Source of the DNA: Echinometra lucunter
Taxonomy: Eukaryota; Echinodermata; Echinoidea; Camarodonta; Echinometridae
Reading direction: 5' to 3'
DNA: 64,000 nt
Assembly (NCBI GenBank): GCA_029962745.1
Contig: CM057162.1
Coordinates: forward strand, 15,723,397 to 15,787,396
The position numbers and the translations under genes are program-made. The stretch's first letter is position 1. Each line of letters begins with the position of its first letter. Below the pieces are notes generated by a model. That model saw only the letters and a list, made by a program, of their open reading frames with translations. It did not search any database and was not told where the DNA came from. Shown piece by piece: positions 45,807-57,430 of this stretch.

Positions 45807-46047
45807 TTAACTCCACTGCGATATGAACTAAGTGATCCTTGTATTAATCCTATATCAGGGCCCTGTTGCATAAAACTTACCATTGATGGTAACTTTGCCA
45901 TCGATGGTAACTTCAATGAACACCTTGAATTTGATTGGCTGTTGACCAATGTTACCATGGTAGCTACTATTGATAGCAGAGTTACCATCAATGGTAAGTT
46001 TTATGCAACAGGGCCCAGGACTGAGAATTCAATAGACAACAGGTTAA
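45807..46047 (-). mobile_element. 80-bp TTAA mini-MITE, copy 5, interrupted by another MITE
   Basis: TTAACTCCACTGCGATATGA and GTATTAATCCTAT on the left, then TGAGAATTCAATAGACAACA and GGTTAA on the right, together make one minus-orientation copy of the family. TTAA bounds are 45807-45810 and 46044-46047. The centre is split by the element at 45858-46016. Confidence 0.8.
45858..46016 (-). mobile_element. 159-bp GGGCCC MITE, copy 2, nested
   Basis: GGGCCCTGTTGCATAAAACT and its complement at the right form near-perfect terminal inverted repeats, with ACCATTGATGGTAACT arms. CCTTGAATTTGATTGGCTG in the middle is the complement of the copy at 25391. High arm identity suggests a fairly young insertion. 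Confidence 0.9.
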
Positions 46048-46115
46048 TGAAGAAAGTGGTATCGATCAATAAGCCCATGAGATTAACAAGATGAATAAAG
46101 TTATTGTTAACCCCA

Positions 46116-46127
46116 CCCCCCCCCCCC
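46116..46127. repeat. Poly-C run
   Basis: Twelve C following CCCCA. Confidence 0.9.
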
Positions 46128-46825
46128 ATCAAACTGGGCGGCAATATTCTTCACAACAATGCTATCTGTAGAATAACTATTTATAGGGGTATACTATTAA
46201 AATTATTACTCCTGAATAATGCCTTTTTATAGTTCATTCTCAAGTTGAACCCAAATCAAATCAATGAAATGTAAAGGAGTATGATCACCATGAATGTACT
46301 ATAAAAAGAATGATAATTTCAAAGAAGAATAAATTACTACTTTTATAAATACATGTAAAAAAAGAGTCCTTGCACTTACACATTTAATTCCTATAAATAT
46401 CATTTCAAATTCAAATCAGCCCACAATTCGCATTCCTAAAAATCACGATGCTATGAAATTGGAGACCTGAAACAAGCCAAATCAAATCAATATTGCCAAT
46501 CAAGTGCACTGGAAAAAAGAGAATAATGACTGATGAAATTCATTATCATGTGTCAAACACATCATGCCCTCTGGATTTAATCAATCTTATATTCCTACCC
46601 TGGGGGAGACATAGGAGTAGTGCCCCTTTAATTTGATAAGAATTAATCATAACATTTTAAGAGAACAACTATAGTCTTGGGAAAAATATGAATAGATGAA
46701 ATCCTTTACCGGAACATCTGAATTAACCTAAGCCTCAATCTGATTTACTTTTGTATTTTGCATGCTGTTACATACTAAGATAGCAGATATTCCATTATTT
46801 ATAAGAAGCGAAATATAGGACCTTC
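46128..46825. other. AT-rich DNA, nothing recognised
   Basis: No structure is recognised. Confidence 0.45.
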
Positions 46826-46830
46826 ATGGT

Positions 46831-47030
46831 ATGACTTTAAGCTTTCAACCCCAAATTCTGGTACATTTAGCCTGACTTGAACCAATGACCTGTCATACAT
46901 GACTTGAAGCTTTCAACCCCAAATTCTAGTACATTTAGCCTGACTTGAACCAATGACCTGTCATATATGACTTGAAGCTTTCAACCCCAAATTCTGGTAC
47001 ATTTAGCCTGACTTGAACCAATGACCTGTC
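46831..47030. repeat. Three-copy tandem repeat, 68-bp period
   Basis: ATGACTT(T/G)AAGCTTTCAACC starts at 46831, 46899 and 46967. Each unit ends in CAATGACCTGTCA. The units differ at only a few positions, so expansion is recent. Stops prevent a continuous reading frame. Confidence 0.95.
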
Positions 47031-47102
47031 AGGTTCAAAATAATACCATGACTGTTGAGAACTTAAGTATTCACAATAGATGTTAATTGTCACTCAAACT
47101 TC

Positions 47103-47349
47103 TAAGTCAGGGGTGGATCCAGGGGGTGGCCAAATTGGCTGGCCCCCCCCCCCCCACCCCCCTTTAGAACCCAATGGAGGCCGAATCAGCTGTGCCCCCC
47201 TTTTTTGAAAAGCAGGAAAAAAAAATCCGGGTAAAATACAAGTGAAAAATTGTGTTTTTTTAAAATCCTTTTTCAGCTAAAGCAGACATAAAAAAACTGA
47301 CGACCCCCCCCCCCCCCTCCGAAAAAATTCTGGAATTGGCCCTGTAAGT
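47103..47349 (+). mobile_element. 237-bp MITE with 5-bp TAAGT target duplication, copy 1
   Basis: Element 47108-47344 begins CAGGGGTGGATCCAGGGGG and ends CTGGAATTGGCCCTG, imperfectly inverted. TAAGT flanks it on both sides (47103-47107 and 47345-47349). Two C runs (47143-47155, 47304-47317) lie inside near the arms. It is the same family as 60676-60878 in the other orientation. Confidence 0.8.
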
Positions 47350-47482
47350 ACCAAATTTTGTTTTTGATCGTGTATACACATTGGCAAGAAGATTGCCCTT
47401 AAAAGTATTTTCCTTTTCTGGAAAAATCATTGTATTTCTCTCACTTTGCAAATCATCTGCCTTTAAAGAGACAGCTGCAATT

Positions 47483-47530
47483 TGGAGTTTGTTAAACGTC
47501 GATTCTAATCGATGCCAAACTAGATCTCCA
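47483..47530. mobile_element. 48-bp imperfect palindrome
   Basis: TGGAGTTTGTTAAACGTCGATT and its partner AATCGATGCCAAACTAGATC-TCCA fold into a hairpin, with ATCTAAT-like centre. Probably the remnant of a small MITE. Confidence 0.45.
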
Positions 47531-48225
47531 GTAAAGTAATGATTTAGTCAACCAAAAATCTTTTTTTTTGGCATAAGGTAGCTCAAGGGCTGAATAATTT
47601 AACTGTCATGTAATCGGAGAATTAGTGTTTTCTGATCTGTGCAAGAAAATGCCACACATGAAAACATGCCAAGAATTTGAGATGAAATGTTAAGCCAATT
47701 ATGGATTGAAAATTGAAACCAAATCCGAAGTTATGAATTCAGTGTTTTCATTTCCCCCCTCATCCTGACTTGCCACATGAAGGTTTCTAACTATCTCTGA
47801 ATTTGAATTGTTTGAATTGTAAGTGGTATGAAATGTTGTTTTTTCAGTTAAAACTTTTAATACATGTATAACAGAGATAATTTTGCTTTGTCTACAATTT
47901 TCTCTATTTAGCAAAGTTAGGTGTAGTGGCAGAGGGAAAAAAAATCTTTCAAAATTCCTGAAAGATATGTACCAACAATTATGCATTGCCAGGATTATAT
48001 GCTATAAAAGAGATATAAATAAACATGATGCTATCCTTGAGAAAAGATAACATTACAATTATCAGTACTAAAGGAGTAAATGTTTCACAATCCTCTCCTT
48101 TCAAATATTTCCAGACATTCTTTAGAGTTCACTGTCGATGAATATCATTTTAAGAGTGCCAGTTTCTCACATTCTCTAACACAGTGCATCCAGAATGGAA
48201 GAATAATTTCTGCACAACTTACTTT
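47531..48225. other. AT-rich DNA, nothing recognised
   Basis: No structure is recognised. Confidence 0.45.
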
Positions 48226-48229
48226 TACT

Positions 48230-48870
48230 CCTAATTGATTTTATCCCGGAGAGCTGAGAGGCTTCTGGCTGAAATATTGACAACTTATTGCATCTTTGTC
48301 AAACTTTCCAGTAATGCTTCATCAAGCGGAAAAGAGATGGAGTTAGGAGGGCTTGATTAATTGTTTTCGTAATTTCAACCTTCTGGATATGTTACTCATG
48401 AAGCCTCTAGCTCCCTCATGTAAAACAGTTCAACTCTTCTCCTTCTTCAAGGAAAACATCTCATCGTTCATTACGATCGAAAGAAGAAAAAGATGGAGTG
48501 CCGCGAGGCGAAACCAGCAGAAAATATTCATGTTGTGATGAAACATTTTACAGTCCTTCTAAAAGATTGTGTAAGGCAGAGGCCACAGTGTGTTTCCGAG
48601 TGATCAATATTTGGTGAGGGTTGATTCCAGCCTCCAGGCTAGGAACATATCACCACCAAACGGCAGATCATTACCCCTGGCCTCTGGCCATTCTTCCACG
48701 CTCATGGCTCTATTAATGCTCCAACAAAATCTCTGCTTTAGGTTTGGCTCACAAGATGGATACTAATTTCTTGTATTGATCAGCTGAGAAATGGCCCACA
48801 GCAGAGAGCCACAGATTTGGTTGGAAACTGATTTAAATTAAAACCACCTCTTTGTCCTTTTCATTGAAAT
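48230..48870. promoter_or_regulatory. Long low-repeat patch, candidate regulatory DNA
   Basis: G+C-richer than both flanks and free of simple repeats. Includes TTACGATCGAAAG near 48470, AGTGCCGCGAGGCG near 48497 and CCCACAGCAGAG near 48795. No exon is recognised. Confidence 0.2.
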
Positions 48871-50400
48871 AAATGGAATAACTTTGATGATTCTGAGAGC
48901 ATTCCATTAACTTTCATTAAACTTCATCTGGATAAAGTAAAATACCTTTTAAAAAGCTTATTACTGAACTAATTATCCCCCCTCCCCTCACCCACACACA
49001 CAAATAACATTAAATGCCAACTTACAGGCTCTATTTCTTTTCACTTTGACAACAATCAATAACATCTTTTAAAGTTACTTATGATTAATTTTCTTATCAA
49101 TGTTAGAATTGAATTATTGTCTGAGGTATTGCCTTAAAGTCACTTGTGCTAGTGAAATGAACCAAATGTTCTTTTAATACAAGGAACTTTTAATAGAAGG
49201 ATCACAATAAAGTCCAATTCTTTTCATAATAATGTTCACTGATCAAAAAGCATCAGAGTTTTTAAGAAAACAAATGCCACAATCAAATCAAGATTTTAAC
49301 AAAATGAAAGTAAACACATTTCTGAACCTGTAACTTTAAGGTCATTGTTCCCACTGTGTTATTTACTTCCTCATAAAATTTCATAGCAATATACAATTTC
49401 AACAACATCTTAGTCCTTTAGCCCATAAAACAGTAAATATGAAATTGTTGACAAATCTTCAGTATTTGTCTCGAAATATCACTCAACAGGCCATAAACAC
49501 CGCGGTGTGAGAAAGCCGAGAGAACAGTTTGTCAAAAGTCCACTAAAATGTTATATTTTAAATTCTCCTACGACCTTTTGTCAGGATGCAATGGAGATGT
49601 GATTTGCTTGAAAGAATTTCAGCTTTTAAACTATATTTTGATAATATCATTTCATGGTGAGTGGCATTTGAACTATCTTTATAACTACGGTAAATGAATA
49701 GAATTTAATTAATTGTTGTGTACAAGTAGTTCAAAGATGGTTGTAGTACACGGCAAACATATACGATGACATGGAAGTTTCATAACCGAAAGATAGGTTA
49801 AATGTTCAGTCTGGGATATAAAGAGATGAATGCTATCTCCTTTATGAGCCAAGGATTACTCTGTGCAACACTGCACTTCTGATGATGGAGATTTACCAAA
49901 GGCATAAGGATTTTTTGAAGTGTGGCACTAAATGAATCTATACAGAATGTCTGAAATTTTGCCATGCATCACATCAAGCCCAGAAATGGGTAATTTTGCT
50001 TGTCTTTGTTTTGAACAGAGCAATCCTTCATCTACAGCCGTAATTTGTGTGTATAATTGTGCAGATCAATATGTGTGGCAAAGCCCCAATGTACCATTTG
50101 GCTAAGAAAGGAAGTTAAGTGTTAAGATGAACTGAAGCATAATCAAGTGAATCTGAAGGTTCATTTAGAAGCTCTAAGACATGTAAGAGTTTCGTCGACT
50201 GTGAAATGTACCCTTATTCCATGAAACAGGTCGCAAGTTCCCTCCAGTCAAATTGCTTACAACACATCTATCACCCTGGGTGAGAAAGGCTTACGACCCA
50301 AGACTTTATGGTTCAGCGGCAATAAATGCATGGCATACCACAATTCAAAACATATAAATGACAAATATTATAATCGGTAAGCACGGGTAGTAAATGTCAG
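48871..50400. other. AT-rich DNA, nothing recognised
   Basis: No gene or repeat family is recognised across this stretch. Confidence 0.45.
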
Positions 50401-50469
50401 ATCCCCTAAATGACCAGTTGAGGAAATGAAACACATTTCTGTGTTCCTCTGCTCTGCCCAGGGAAACAC

Positions 50470-50521
50470 ATAATGGAGAAAGAAAGAAAGACAGAAATAA
50501 AAGGAAAGGAAGGAGGATACT

Positions 50522-50552
<31 letters not shown>

Positions 50553-50660
50553 GGACAGAGATGGAGATGAAGCAAAGGGAAGATGGAACCTGGCAATCCA
50601 ATAGAGAAGAGTTGAGAAAACATATCGAAGAGGAAGAGAAAGAATAACAAAAGGAAACAG
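50470..50660. repeat. GA-rich purine tract
   Basis: AG run near 50525-50550 flanked by AAAGAAAGACAG and GAGGAAGAG. Minus-strand frames of 77-163 codons here are Leu/Ser/Phe artefacts. Confidence 0.85.
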
Positions 50661-50989
50661 GAAAATATCAATAAAGACGATGTGCCAAGATGGGATAGTA
50701 CAAGAACATTTGAATTCCCTCAAAGTAGCTTGCAGAAGAACATACCAGTGTGTAGTCAAAAAAAGAAGAATGGAATAATGAAGTATTGAGCAGAAAAAGA
50801 ACACAAATAGCTGTATACATGTATAATAACAAAAATCAAAAGAGATTAAAAAAAAGTAGGGAAAAGTAAAGCAAACAGAAAAATAGAAATATTCCATGAA
50901 GGTGTACAGATATGATGGAGAATTCCAGAAAGTTAGTTATGGAGATTGATATACATATATAAGAGGGATGAAAAGTTAAAGAAGAGAGA

Positions 50990-51130
50990 AGAGACAAACA
51001 GAGAGAAAATAAGGGTCATGCAAATACAAAGACCACAAAAGGGGTAAGCAGAAAGACAGAAAGAAAGACAGAGAGAGACAGAGAGAGACAGAGAGACAAT
51101 GACAGAGAGAGAGAGAGAGATAGAGACAAG
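50990..51130. repeat. (GACAGA)n and GA tract
   Basis: GAAAGACAGA and GAGAGACAGA units repeat at 51053-51125. Confidence 0.85.
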
Positions 51131-51169
51131 AAGAAACTTTGATGAAGTCTGGACTAGAGCAGGTGATGG

Positions 51170-51215
51170 ATTTGTGATCGTGGCATGCGTCAACCTACGA
51201 GGGCGCCAGGAGAAA
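51170..51215. promoter_or_regulatory. CTCF-like motif candidate
   Basis: CCTACGAGGGCGCCAGG at 51194-51210 partially matches the CTCF core (CCxxxxAGGGGGCGC type). Single-motif evidence only. Confidence 0.15.
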
Positions 51216-52815
51216 TGAAATGACCCAAAAGAGCAAAGTTGGTAAACTCTAGACCATGAACTTGTCAACATAAACAGATTTGTATGGAAATGACTTTTGG
51301 CTCGTTTATTCCAGAGCCATCACATTCTTTCTTCCCTCTGTTTTTTTCAAAGGACAAGACAAGGCACAGTGAGTTAAATCTTCCTTTTTATTAGAAAAGA
51401 ATTATTTCAATTTTTTCCAGAAGTAACAAATTTTCCTTCCTATTTTCACTTTTCAAATAAATTTCAATTAAAAAAAAAAAAAACATGCGGCAAGTAAATC
51501 CTTTGGCTACTGATTTTTCTTTTCAAAATCCACAGTAGACTTGAATCGCCAGGTTCAAATAGGTTATGAACCTGCTTTAGGTGATGAAGAGGACCTATGA
51601 ATAGTCTGCTGCTTGTTCAAATTATAGAAAGAAGCTTGAGTTCTGAGAGAGGTGAACATTAGTTGTGAGCTTTGACAGTCTTTTCATTTCAGTTAGGAAT
51701 GATATCATAGAATAAAACTCCCCTTTACAGGATTGTCCTTCAAATGTCCTCAATCTCAACATGGATCTACTAGCCATACGTCCATGATTATTTGAAATAG
51801 GACAAGATGTAGCTAGAGTGTTTGGCCAAATATCTTAAAGTCAATTTCTTATCAAATTGATGGTTCCACGATTCGACATTAGACGCCTGTTGTTATATAC
51901 AAGTAATCTATCTTCTCAGTTGCTTCGAAAGAGTTTCGTTCTTTCATACAAATTTCAATTTCAAAGAGGCATTTCAATTTCAAAGAAACATTTATTTTCT
52001 TCCACGTGACTTGCAGGAGTTAACAATCACTTTTTTCCAATTATGTACAGTTCAATGTGATCTTTCAAAGGGATGCATCTTCTCTGTTCAAATGTTATTT
52101 TATCACCACATCTCACCATACAATACATACATCTCTTGCAATTTAGTAAGAAAATATCTTGCACTTTTCAGTTATCTTCCATTTTCTTTTCAAATAGAAA
52201 GCACAAAAATACATTCACAGAATAAATCAAATTTAGACATGTGGTCACATTATGAGTCAAACCATGTACTTTTTGCCAACCACAAGGGACCTATTTAGAC
52301 TGACGAAGTTCATTGGTCAAAAAGTGTCAAGTTCGGTATGAACTGATAAGAAAAATAACTGATGATAAGAAAAGGGAAGAAATGTCTTAAATGATGCCTG
52401 TTTACTTATTCCTACAATAAATAATAGAACAACGGGTCTGCTGTAGTTGTTTTGTAGTATGTTTACATATATACAAATTATAAGTACTGGCTTCTGAACA
52501 AATGATGAAACTATGTAGGCCAGAAGGTTAGTACTTTTGGACATAAATATGAATATGAGTTTCTAAAAAAATAATAAATTCCATTTATGAACATTTTTAA
52601 TTAGGGTCACTATCATTTAGTACAAAATAATACTTTTCAAATAATGCATTCCTCATTATATATAAAGGTATAATGTTGAACTTATGGTCAAAAGTAGCAT
52701 TAATTTTCTCATCATTTCCTTTATTTTTATTGATCTTTCATAGCAAATATCTCAATTTAACGAAAATGAATATATCAATTTTGCAATCAAAGACTTCATA
52801 TGCATATTTATACCG
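51216..52815. other. AT-rich DNA, nothing recognised
   Basis: A two-copy ATTTCAATTTCAAAGA repeat lies near 51954-51985. Otherwise nothing is recognised. Confidence 0.45.
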
Positions 52816-52817
52816 TG

Positions 52818-53078
52818 TAAGGCGTCTTATCTCTTTGTCACCATGTGAAAGAATACGTCTGGAACGCAAAATGGAAAATTATTAAAAATTAGATTTTTCA
52901 AACAATGATTGATAATTTCACAGATAGCATGTAGACCTTCTGAATTGATCTTCTTGTGATATGATCTTCGCTAAAATTCTATTGCAATATGTCAAAATAG
53001 ACATTTAATTTTTGAATTTTTGTATTCTGCGTTCAGGACTCGTTCTTTTGCACATTGACATAAAGATAAAATGCCTAA
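52818..53078. mobile_element. Harbinger-like MITE, family A, copy 2
   Basis: Flanked by TAA at 52818-52820 and 53076-53078. The arms begin GGCGTCTTATCTCTTTGTCA and end with the inverted partner GATAAAATGCC, pairing for about 48 bp up to GGAACGCA/TGCGTTC. The length is nearly the same as the copy at 6020. Confidence 0.9.
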
Positions 53079-53164
53079 GTATACATTCAAATGGATCATG
53101 TGAAGATTTGTGTTTAAACTTTACACATTGCACTTTATGTCTGAACATGATCTGCTATAGAGGC

Positions 53165-53420
53165 AAAGAATCTCTCTAAAAGGGTACTGGGTCATTTGTA
53201 GGACCTGGTTTTATAGGATGGGGTCCCTGAACTGGTCTGAACTTGATGTCGACTGGCTTGAAGAGGGGCAGAACAAGACCCTCCCTGGAGGGGTGCAAAT
53301 ATGGACACCAAGAGGTGCTGATAGAGATACAGGATACCAGTGGAGGGGTGTGAAGATGCCCCCTCTAAGGATCTGGACCAAACAACTTGCATCAATGGAA
53401 TAGAAAGCAAAGTCAAGGCA
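53165..53420. other. G+C-richer patch open on both strands, unidentified
   Basis: Frames of 61 codons (plus) and 74 codons (minus) overlap here. The sequence is non-repetitive (GGACCTGGTTTTATAGGATG, CTTGATGTCGACTGGC). I do not recognise either peptide. It may be an eroded exon, transposon fragment or regulatory DNA. Confidence 0.2.
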
Positions 53421-55315
53421 GCTGGGAGTTGTGTATCAAAAAGTGTCCATATTCAGGGACTTTGAATATTTACCTGAGATCTATCTGGTATATCACCGAC
53501 TGTCTATCAAGACCAAGACATATGGCTAAAAAGACTTTCCAAAATATGCTATACTTTAATAGCCAAAAAATCCTTACACCCATGCACTGTGAACAGTTCC
53601 TTAGCCCTGCCTGCCACATCATCAACTGTTTTTTTTAAACATCTAGCAAAGGGGATTAACCCATAATATCCTTTAACCGAAAAAAACCTAATGGTACAAA
53701 CCTCAAAATGAATCTTAATGAATCAATTTTCTTAGAGGCAGTTTCCAGCTTAATTCAAGGGGATTGCAGGTTGAATTCAAAAGACAATACAACACAATAA
53801 AAACAACTCTCTCGAAAAAAAACTTAAGTGCAATTTCGAAAGTATTGCCCATATAAATCATGTTCAGATTATGTAATAAGCTATTGTAAAGTCACACACT
53901 TTTCTAGAGGTGACAGACAGGGCTATTGAAGTTGTCTTGAATTAATATTTTGAAGGTAGTTTTTAACGTGTTATACATGTGATTTTATTTGCCGTTGAAG
54001 GGCAATGTATGCTTTTTAGTTACGTAAGTTCATAAGTATATTGCATAAGTATAACATTACTAGTCCATGTCTTTATTCCTGCTATCTACCTCTGGGACAG
54101 GGCCAGTAATTGCACATTTGTTCTCATTCCAATAAGAAAGAATACTTTGTCAAGTCTTCCATGTCTACATTTGGAACCTATTTATTTAGACCTGTTATTA
54201 TATGAACATGTCAATCAATGTTTAGCCAAATGGTAGCCGGGAAATGCTTTGCAGAAGTTTCAGAGAAAACAAATTCGATTTGGGCTGTTATGAAGGATCT
54301 GTCACTATCTGCGTCTGTCTAAAGAAGCGACTGTGTTTGAAGCCAGGAGGGTAAAGAGTTGCAGGTGGGCCAATACAGAGGTGCGAAGAAAGGAACAAAA
54401 ATATACCAAGGGGGGTACACAGATGGGTGTTGTCTGTCTGGTGGGGGTGCATGATAGGGTAATGAGCTAGAGAGATGAGGTAATGGATGAAATGAGATGA
54501 AAGTTATGTAATGGGAATTCTTATATTCAGCACTATTGTCTTGTGGAATTGCATTGATTTATATCTGCCACTCTTGACCCAGGTGATCTAAATGGGCATT
54601 GATAGCAAGCCATTCCTTGAAATGCAGCTGGGATATGTCTGGGTAGCGATTGTTGGATCTATTATACTCATTACACAAGAACCTAGTTTGGTTAAATTTC
54701 ATCTTATAATTAAATACTAACAGTACTTTGTATGAAGTTGAATTGCACTTTATACGGAATTGAAATATTAACACACAATCAGACATTACAGAGGTAATGA
54801 AAAAAGGAACTAGGATAACCCAAGGTAGCTTGTTTGCATGTATACTACATAAAATTTGTTTCACAGTGGTTATTAGCGATGGGGCTCTGTAATTTTTTTT
54901 ATTTGACCCCATATAAAATCTAGAGGATAAATCAAAATAAAACTGAGGCAATTTGGATAACTGATATCAAACAAAGAAGAATGTGACATAAAAAAGAAGT
55001 ACAGAAGATGATTTGTTTTCAGTATGGACACTTAACTGTTCAAGAGACAAATTTTAACTATATTCTTAAATGAATTGAAACCATTATAACTAATTCAGAA
55101 GCTTGAAGGAAGGCATCAACGCGTTACTATAGATGTTGCCAAAAATGGAAATCTCCTACACTCTAAATGAACTGTAACTTCTCTATCAATGGTTGTCAGA
55201 CCTTCTACAAACATTGATGAAATAATTGGAATCTTTGAAACAAAAATCATCCTTCTTTTCTGACACCCTACGCCTAAACCATCTCTCTTTACATCTCTTT
55301 CTTTCATTTTCACCT
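53421..55315. other. AT-rich DNA, nothing recognised
   Basis: A minus-strand frame of 130 codons at 54559-54951 shows no recognisable domain. Confidence 0.4.
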
Positions 55316-55319
55316 TCAC

Positions 55320-55640
55320 TGGAAATATGCAGATGTTAGCTCACGTTGGCCTGGCGTGAGAGAGAGAGCGTCGTTAGAAAAAAATGTGCGTGGGGCACAA
55401 GACAAATACGACTAGTGTTGGAGTGTTTTGGCAAGCTGCGTGAAGACGTCTGTCACTGTATCTGTTCCTGCCGCTTTTTTGACAGGGAGCAAGCGGCACT
55501 AGGACAACAAACCTCGCTGATCCCGTTTTGCACCTTTAGACCTCAATTACAGTTAGGATCCATAAACATGAAGAGTGTGTTGAGAGCGAGAAGGACGCTA
55601 TTTCTCTGTAACAGTGTAGGGGTTAAAGTCTTCCTGGCTC
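55320..55640. promoter_or_regulatory. CpG-containing island, candidate regulatory DNA or exon
   Basis: TTGGCCTGGCGTGAGAG near 55347, AAGCTGCGTGAAGACGTC near 55432 and GAGCAAGCGGCAC near 55486. A 110-codon plus-strand frame spans it, with several Cys but no recognised domain. Confidence 0.25.
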
Positions 55641-56395
55641 TCAGTGTATGGCATGATGTTGAGTCATGTATGATGTAAACGGCATGGCGATACTGATTAA
55701 AGGGGTGTCCTTGATGTGCAGAGTTTGAAGATTGCTTTCACAGATCGTGCACATATCAATTACATAATTGACAACACTGATTGTTTTCTTCTTTTCTGCT
55801 TCCAGTTGTGAAAGAAAACCACTTCTAGTATCAACAGAGTATTGACAATTTCTCACGTCATCAGTGCATGTAGGGACAATCCCAAGTTGATATGTTAAAA
55901 TTTTCATTCTATATGAAATCTTTTGTCATGGTGTAATATTTATCTTCCCAAAATCTTGTGGTATTTCCTGTATGTTCTTGACTGTTAAGACAAACATGTT
56001 CTGTAAGGATATATCTATAAACATCTACTGCTCATAAGAAACAACTACAACATTGCAATACAGCATAAAAAAAGAGTACCAGCTGTACCTCCCCATTTTT
56101 CATGCCTAGAAACAAAAGTCAAAACATGATTTCTGCTCGACTGGTAGAGGGGACATTTCCCACAATGCCATGCAGCAGCCTTGCTATGGTGGCTCTCACA
56201 CATCCTGTCACGACACATCTAGAAATAAATATTGATCCTGCTAATGGAAATCATTTTTCTACCTCCCTTTCACATTTTGGTTTGGGGGCAGGTATGAAAG
56301 ATCGAGGTCTGTTACCATTTGCTATGCCTTTGCTGCAAATACAGCTTCCAAATCAACAAGAAAAGCTAGTCTGATATTAAACATCAAAATAAAAA
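55641..56395. other. Unique DNA, nothing recognised
   Basis: A 90-codon plus frame at 56102-56374 has balanced composition but no recognised domain or clear splice context. Confidence 0.35.
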
Positions 56396-56397
56396 AG

Positions 56398-56625
56398 AAC
56401 AAATAAATAAATAAATAAATAAATAAAAAAACACATAAATAAATACATATATGTATAACTAAATCAATCAAATAATTAATCAATCAATAGACAGATGAAT
56501 AAAGAAATGAATTAAGAATATGAATAATTTGGAATTAATTTTTTAAAAGTAAGTAAATAAATAGATATATAAATAAGCAAACAAAGAAATACATATATGT
56601 ATGAATAAATAAATAAATAATAAAA
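56398..56625. repeat. (AAAT)n tetranucleotide repeat
   Basis: AAAT units at 56398-56428 and again near 56600-56620, with degenerate AATAAATC-type sequence between. Confidence 0.9.
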
Positions 56626-56751
56626 CACATCTACATCAATCACAAAGATTAGTAAAACACCTACTTGTAAGTATTTAGGAGATAATAAGTGTTTATTTGG
56701 ATTGATCTTAATTGATATAGGGAAAATATCTTGCTAAAAAGGGAAAATGTG

Positions 56752-56830
56752 TTAACCCACTGGCGACTGAAACAGGTGCCCTCTGTATTAAGCCAATGGG
56801 AAAAAAGACAATCAGTATTCAATCGGTAAA
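56752..56830 (-). mobile_element. 80-bp TTAA mini-MITE, copy 6
   Basis: Starts TTAACCCACTGGCGACTGAA and contains GGTGCCCTCTGTATTAAGCC. The right end (TTCAATCGGTAAA) is diverged. Confidence 0.7.
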
Positions 56831-57165
56831 TGAATACCTTTGATATGTAAAGTACATGATACATATCAAACTTTCTGATATTTGATGGAGGACTAATTTT
56901 AGATCTGTTGCCAAGTTGGAGAATGTAATATTTTTTTCCTGAGCGCAGAAGTCAAAGTAAGAATTAAAATTCTGTACTGGAGAATAAAAAAGTACACAAT
57001 TTGAACAACCCTACTGTTTAGTTTTCTTCTTCTGGTAAGTCACTAGCTCTTTAGCACTCTTGATAATGATGATGATGCACAATGCTAAACAATACATGAC
57101 ATTTCATCCGGATATCACAAACTTCCTCTTTATATACTCAAGAAGAAAATGGTGCACATTTTATT
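56831..57165. other. AT-rich DNA, nothing recognised
   Basis: No structure is recognised. Confidence 0.45.
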
Positions 57166-57169
57166 TGTA

Positions 57170-57430
57170 ATGTGAACAGCTCCAAGGCCTCTTATTCCCC
57201 TTTTTTCTCTCTTCATAGTTTAGTTTAACCTCATCCGCTCATGCCCACTAAAACAAAATCAATAACATTCTAAATTTCTGTCACGGTTTGCTTCTCTCTT
57301 GGATGAATATGGGACTTTTGGCGGATGCTCGGTTTTGAATTTACTGCCCCCGATGGAAAGATGGATCGATAATCATGTGCCACGTAAACGTGTCCAGCCC
57401 ATAAATTTGTGCCTTCCCCCTTGTTTTTGT
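57170..57430. promoter_or_regulatory. Low-repeat patch with CpGs
   Basis: TTTTGGCGGATGCTCGGTTT near 57315 and CACGTAAACGTGTCCAGCCC near 57380 (an ACGT-containing palindrome CACGTAAACGTG). Function is inferred only from composition. Confidence 0.15.

Noticed and set aside
45720..46094. 124-residue plus frame
   Set aside because: It crosses two nested MITEs; the peptide repeats DGNFAIDGNF because of the ACCATTGATGGTAACT arms.
46831..47030. Possible CRISPR-like array of three regular repeats
   Set aside because: Units are contiguous tandem repeats without unique spacers, in eukaryotic DNA.
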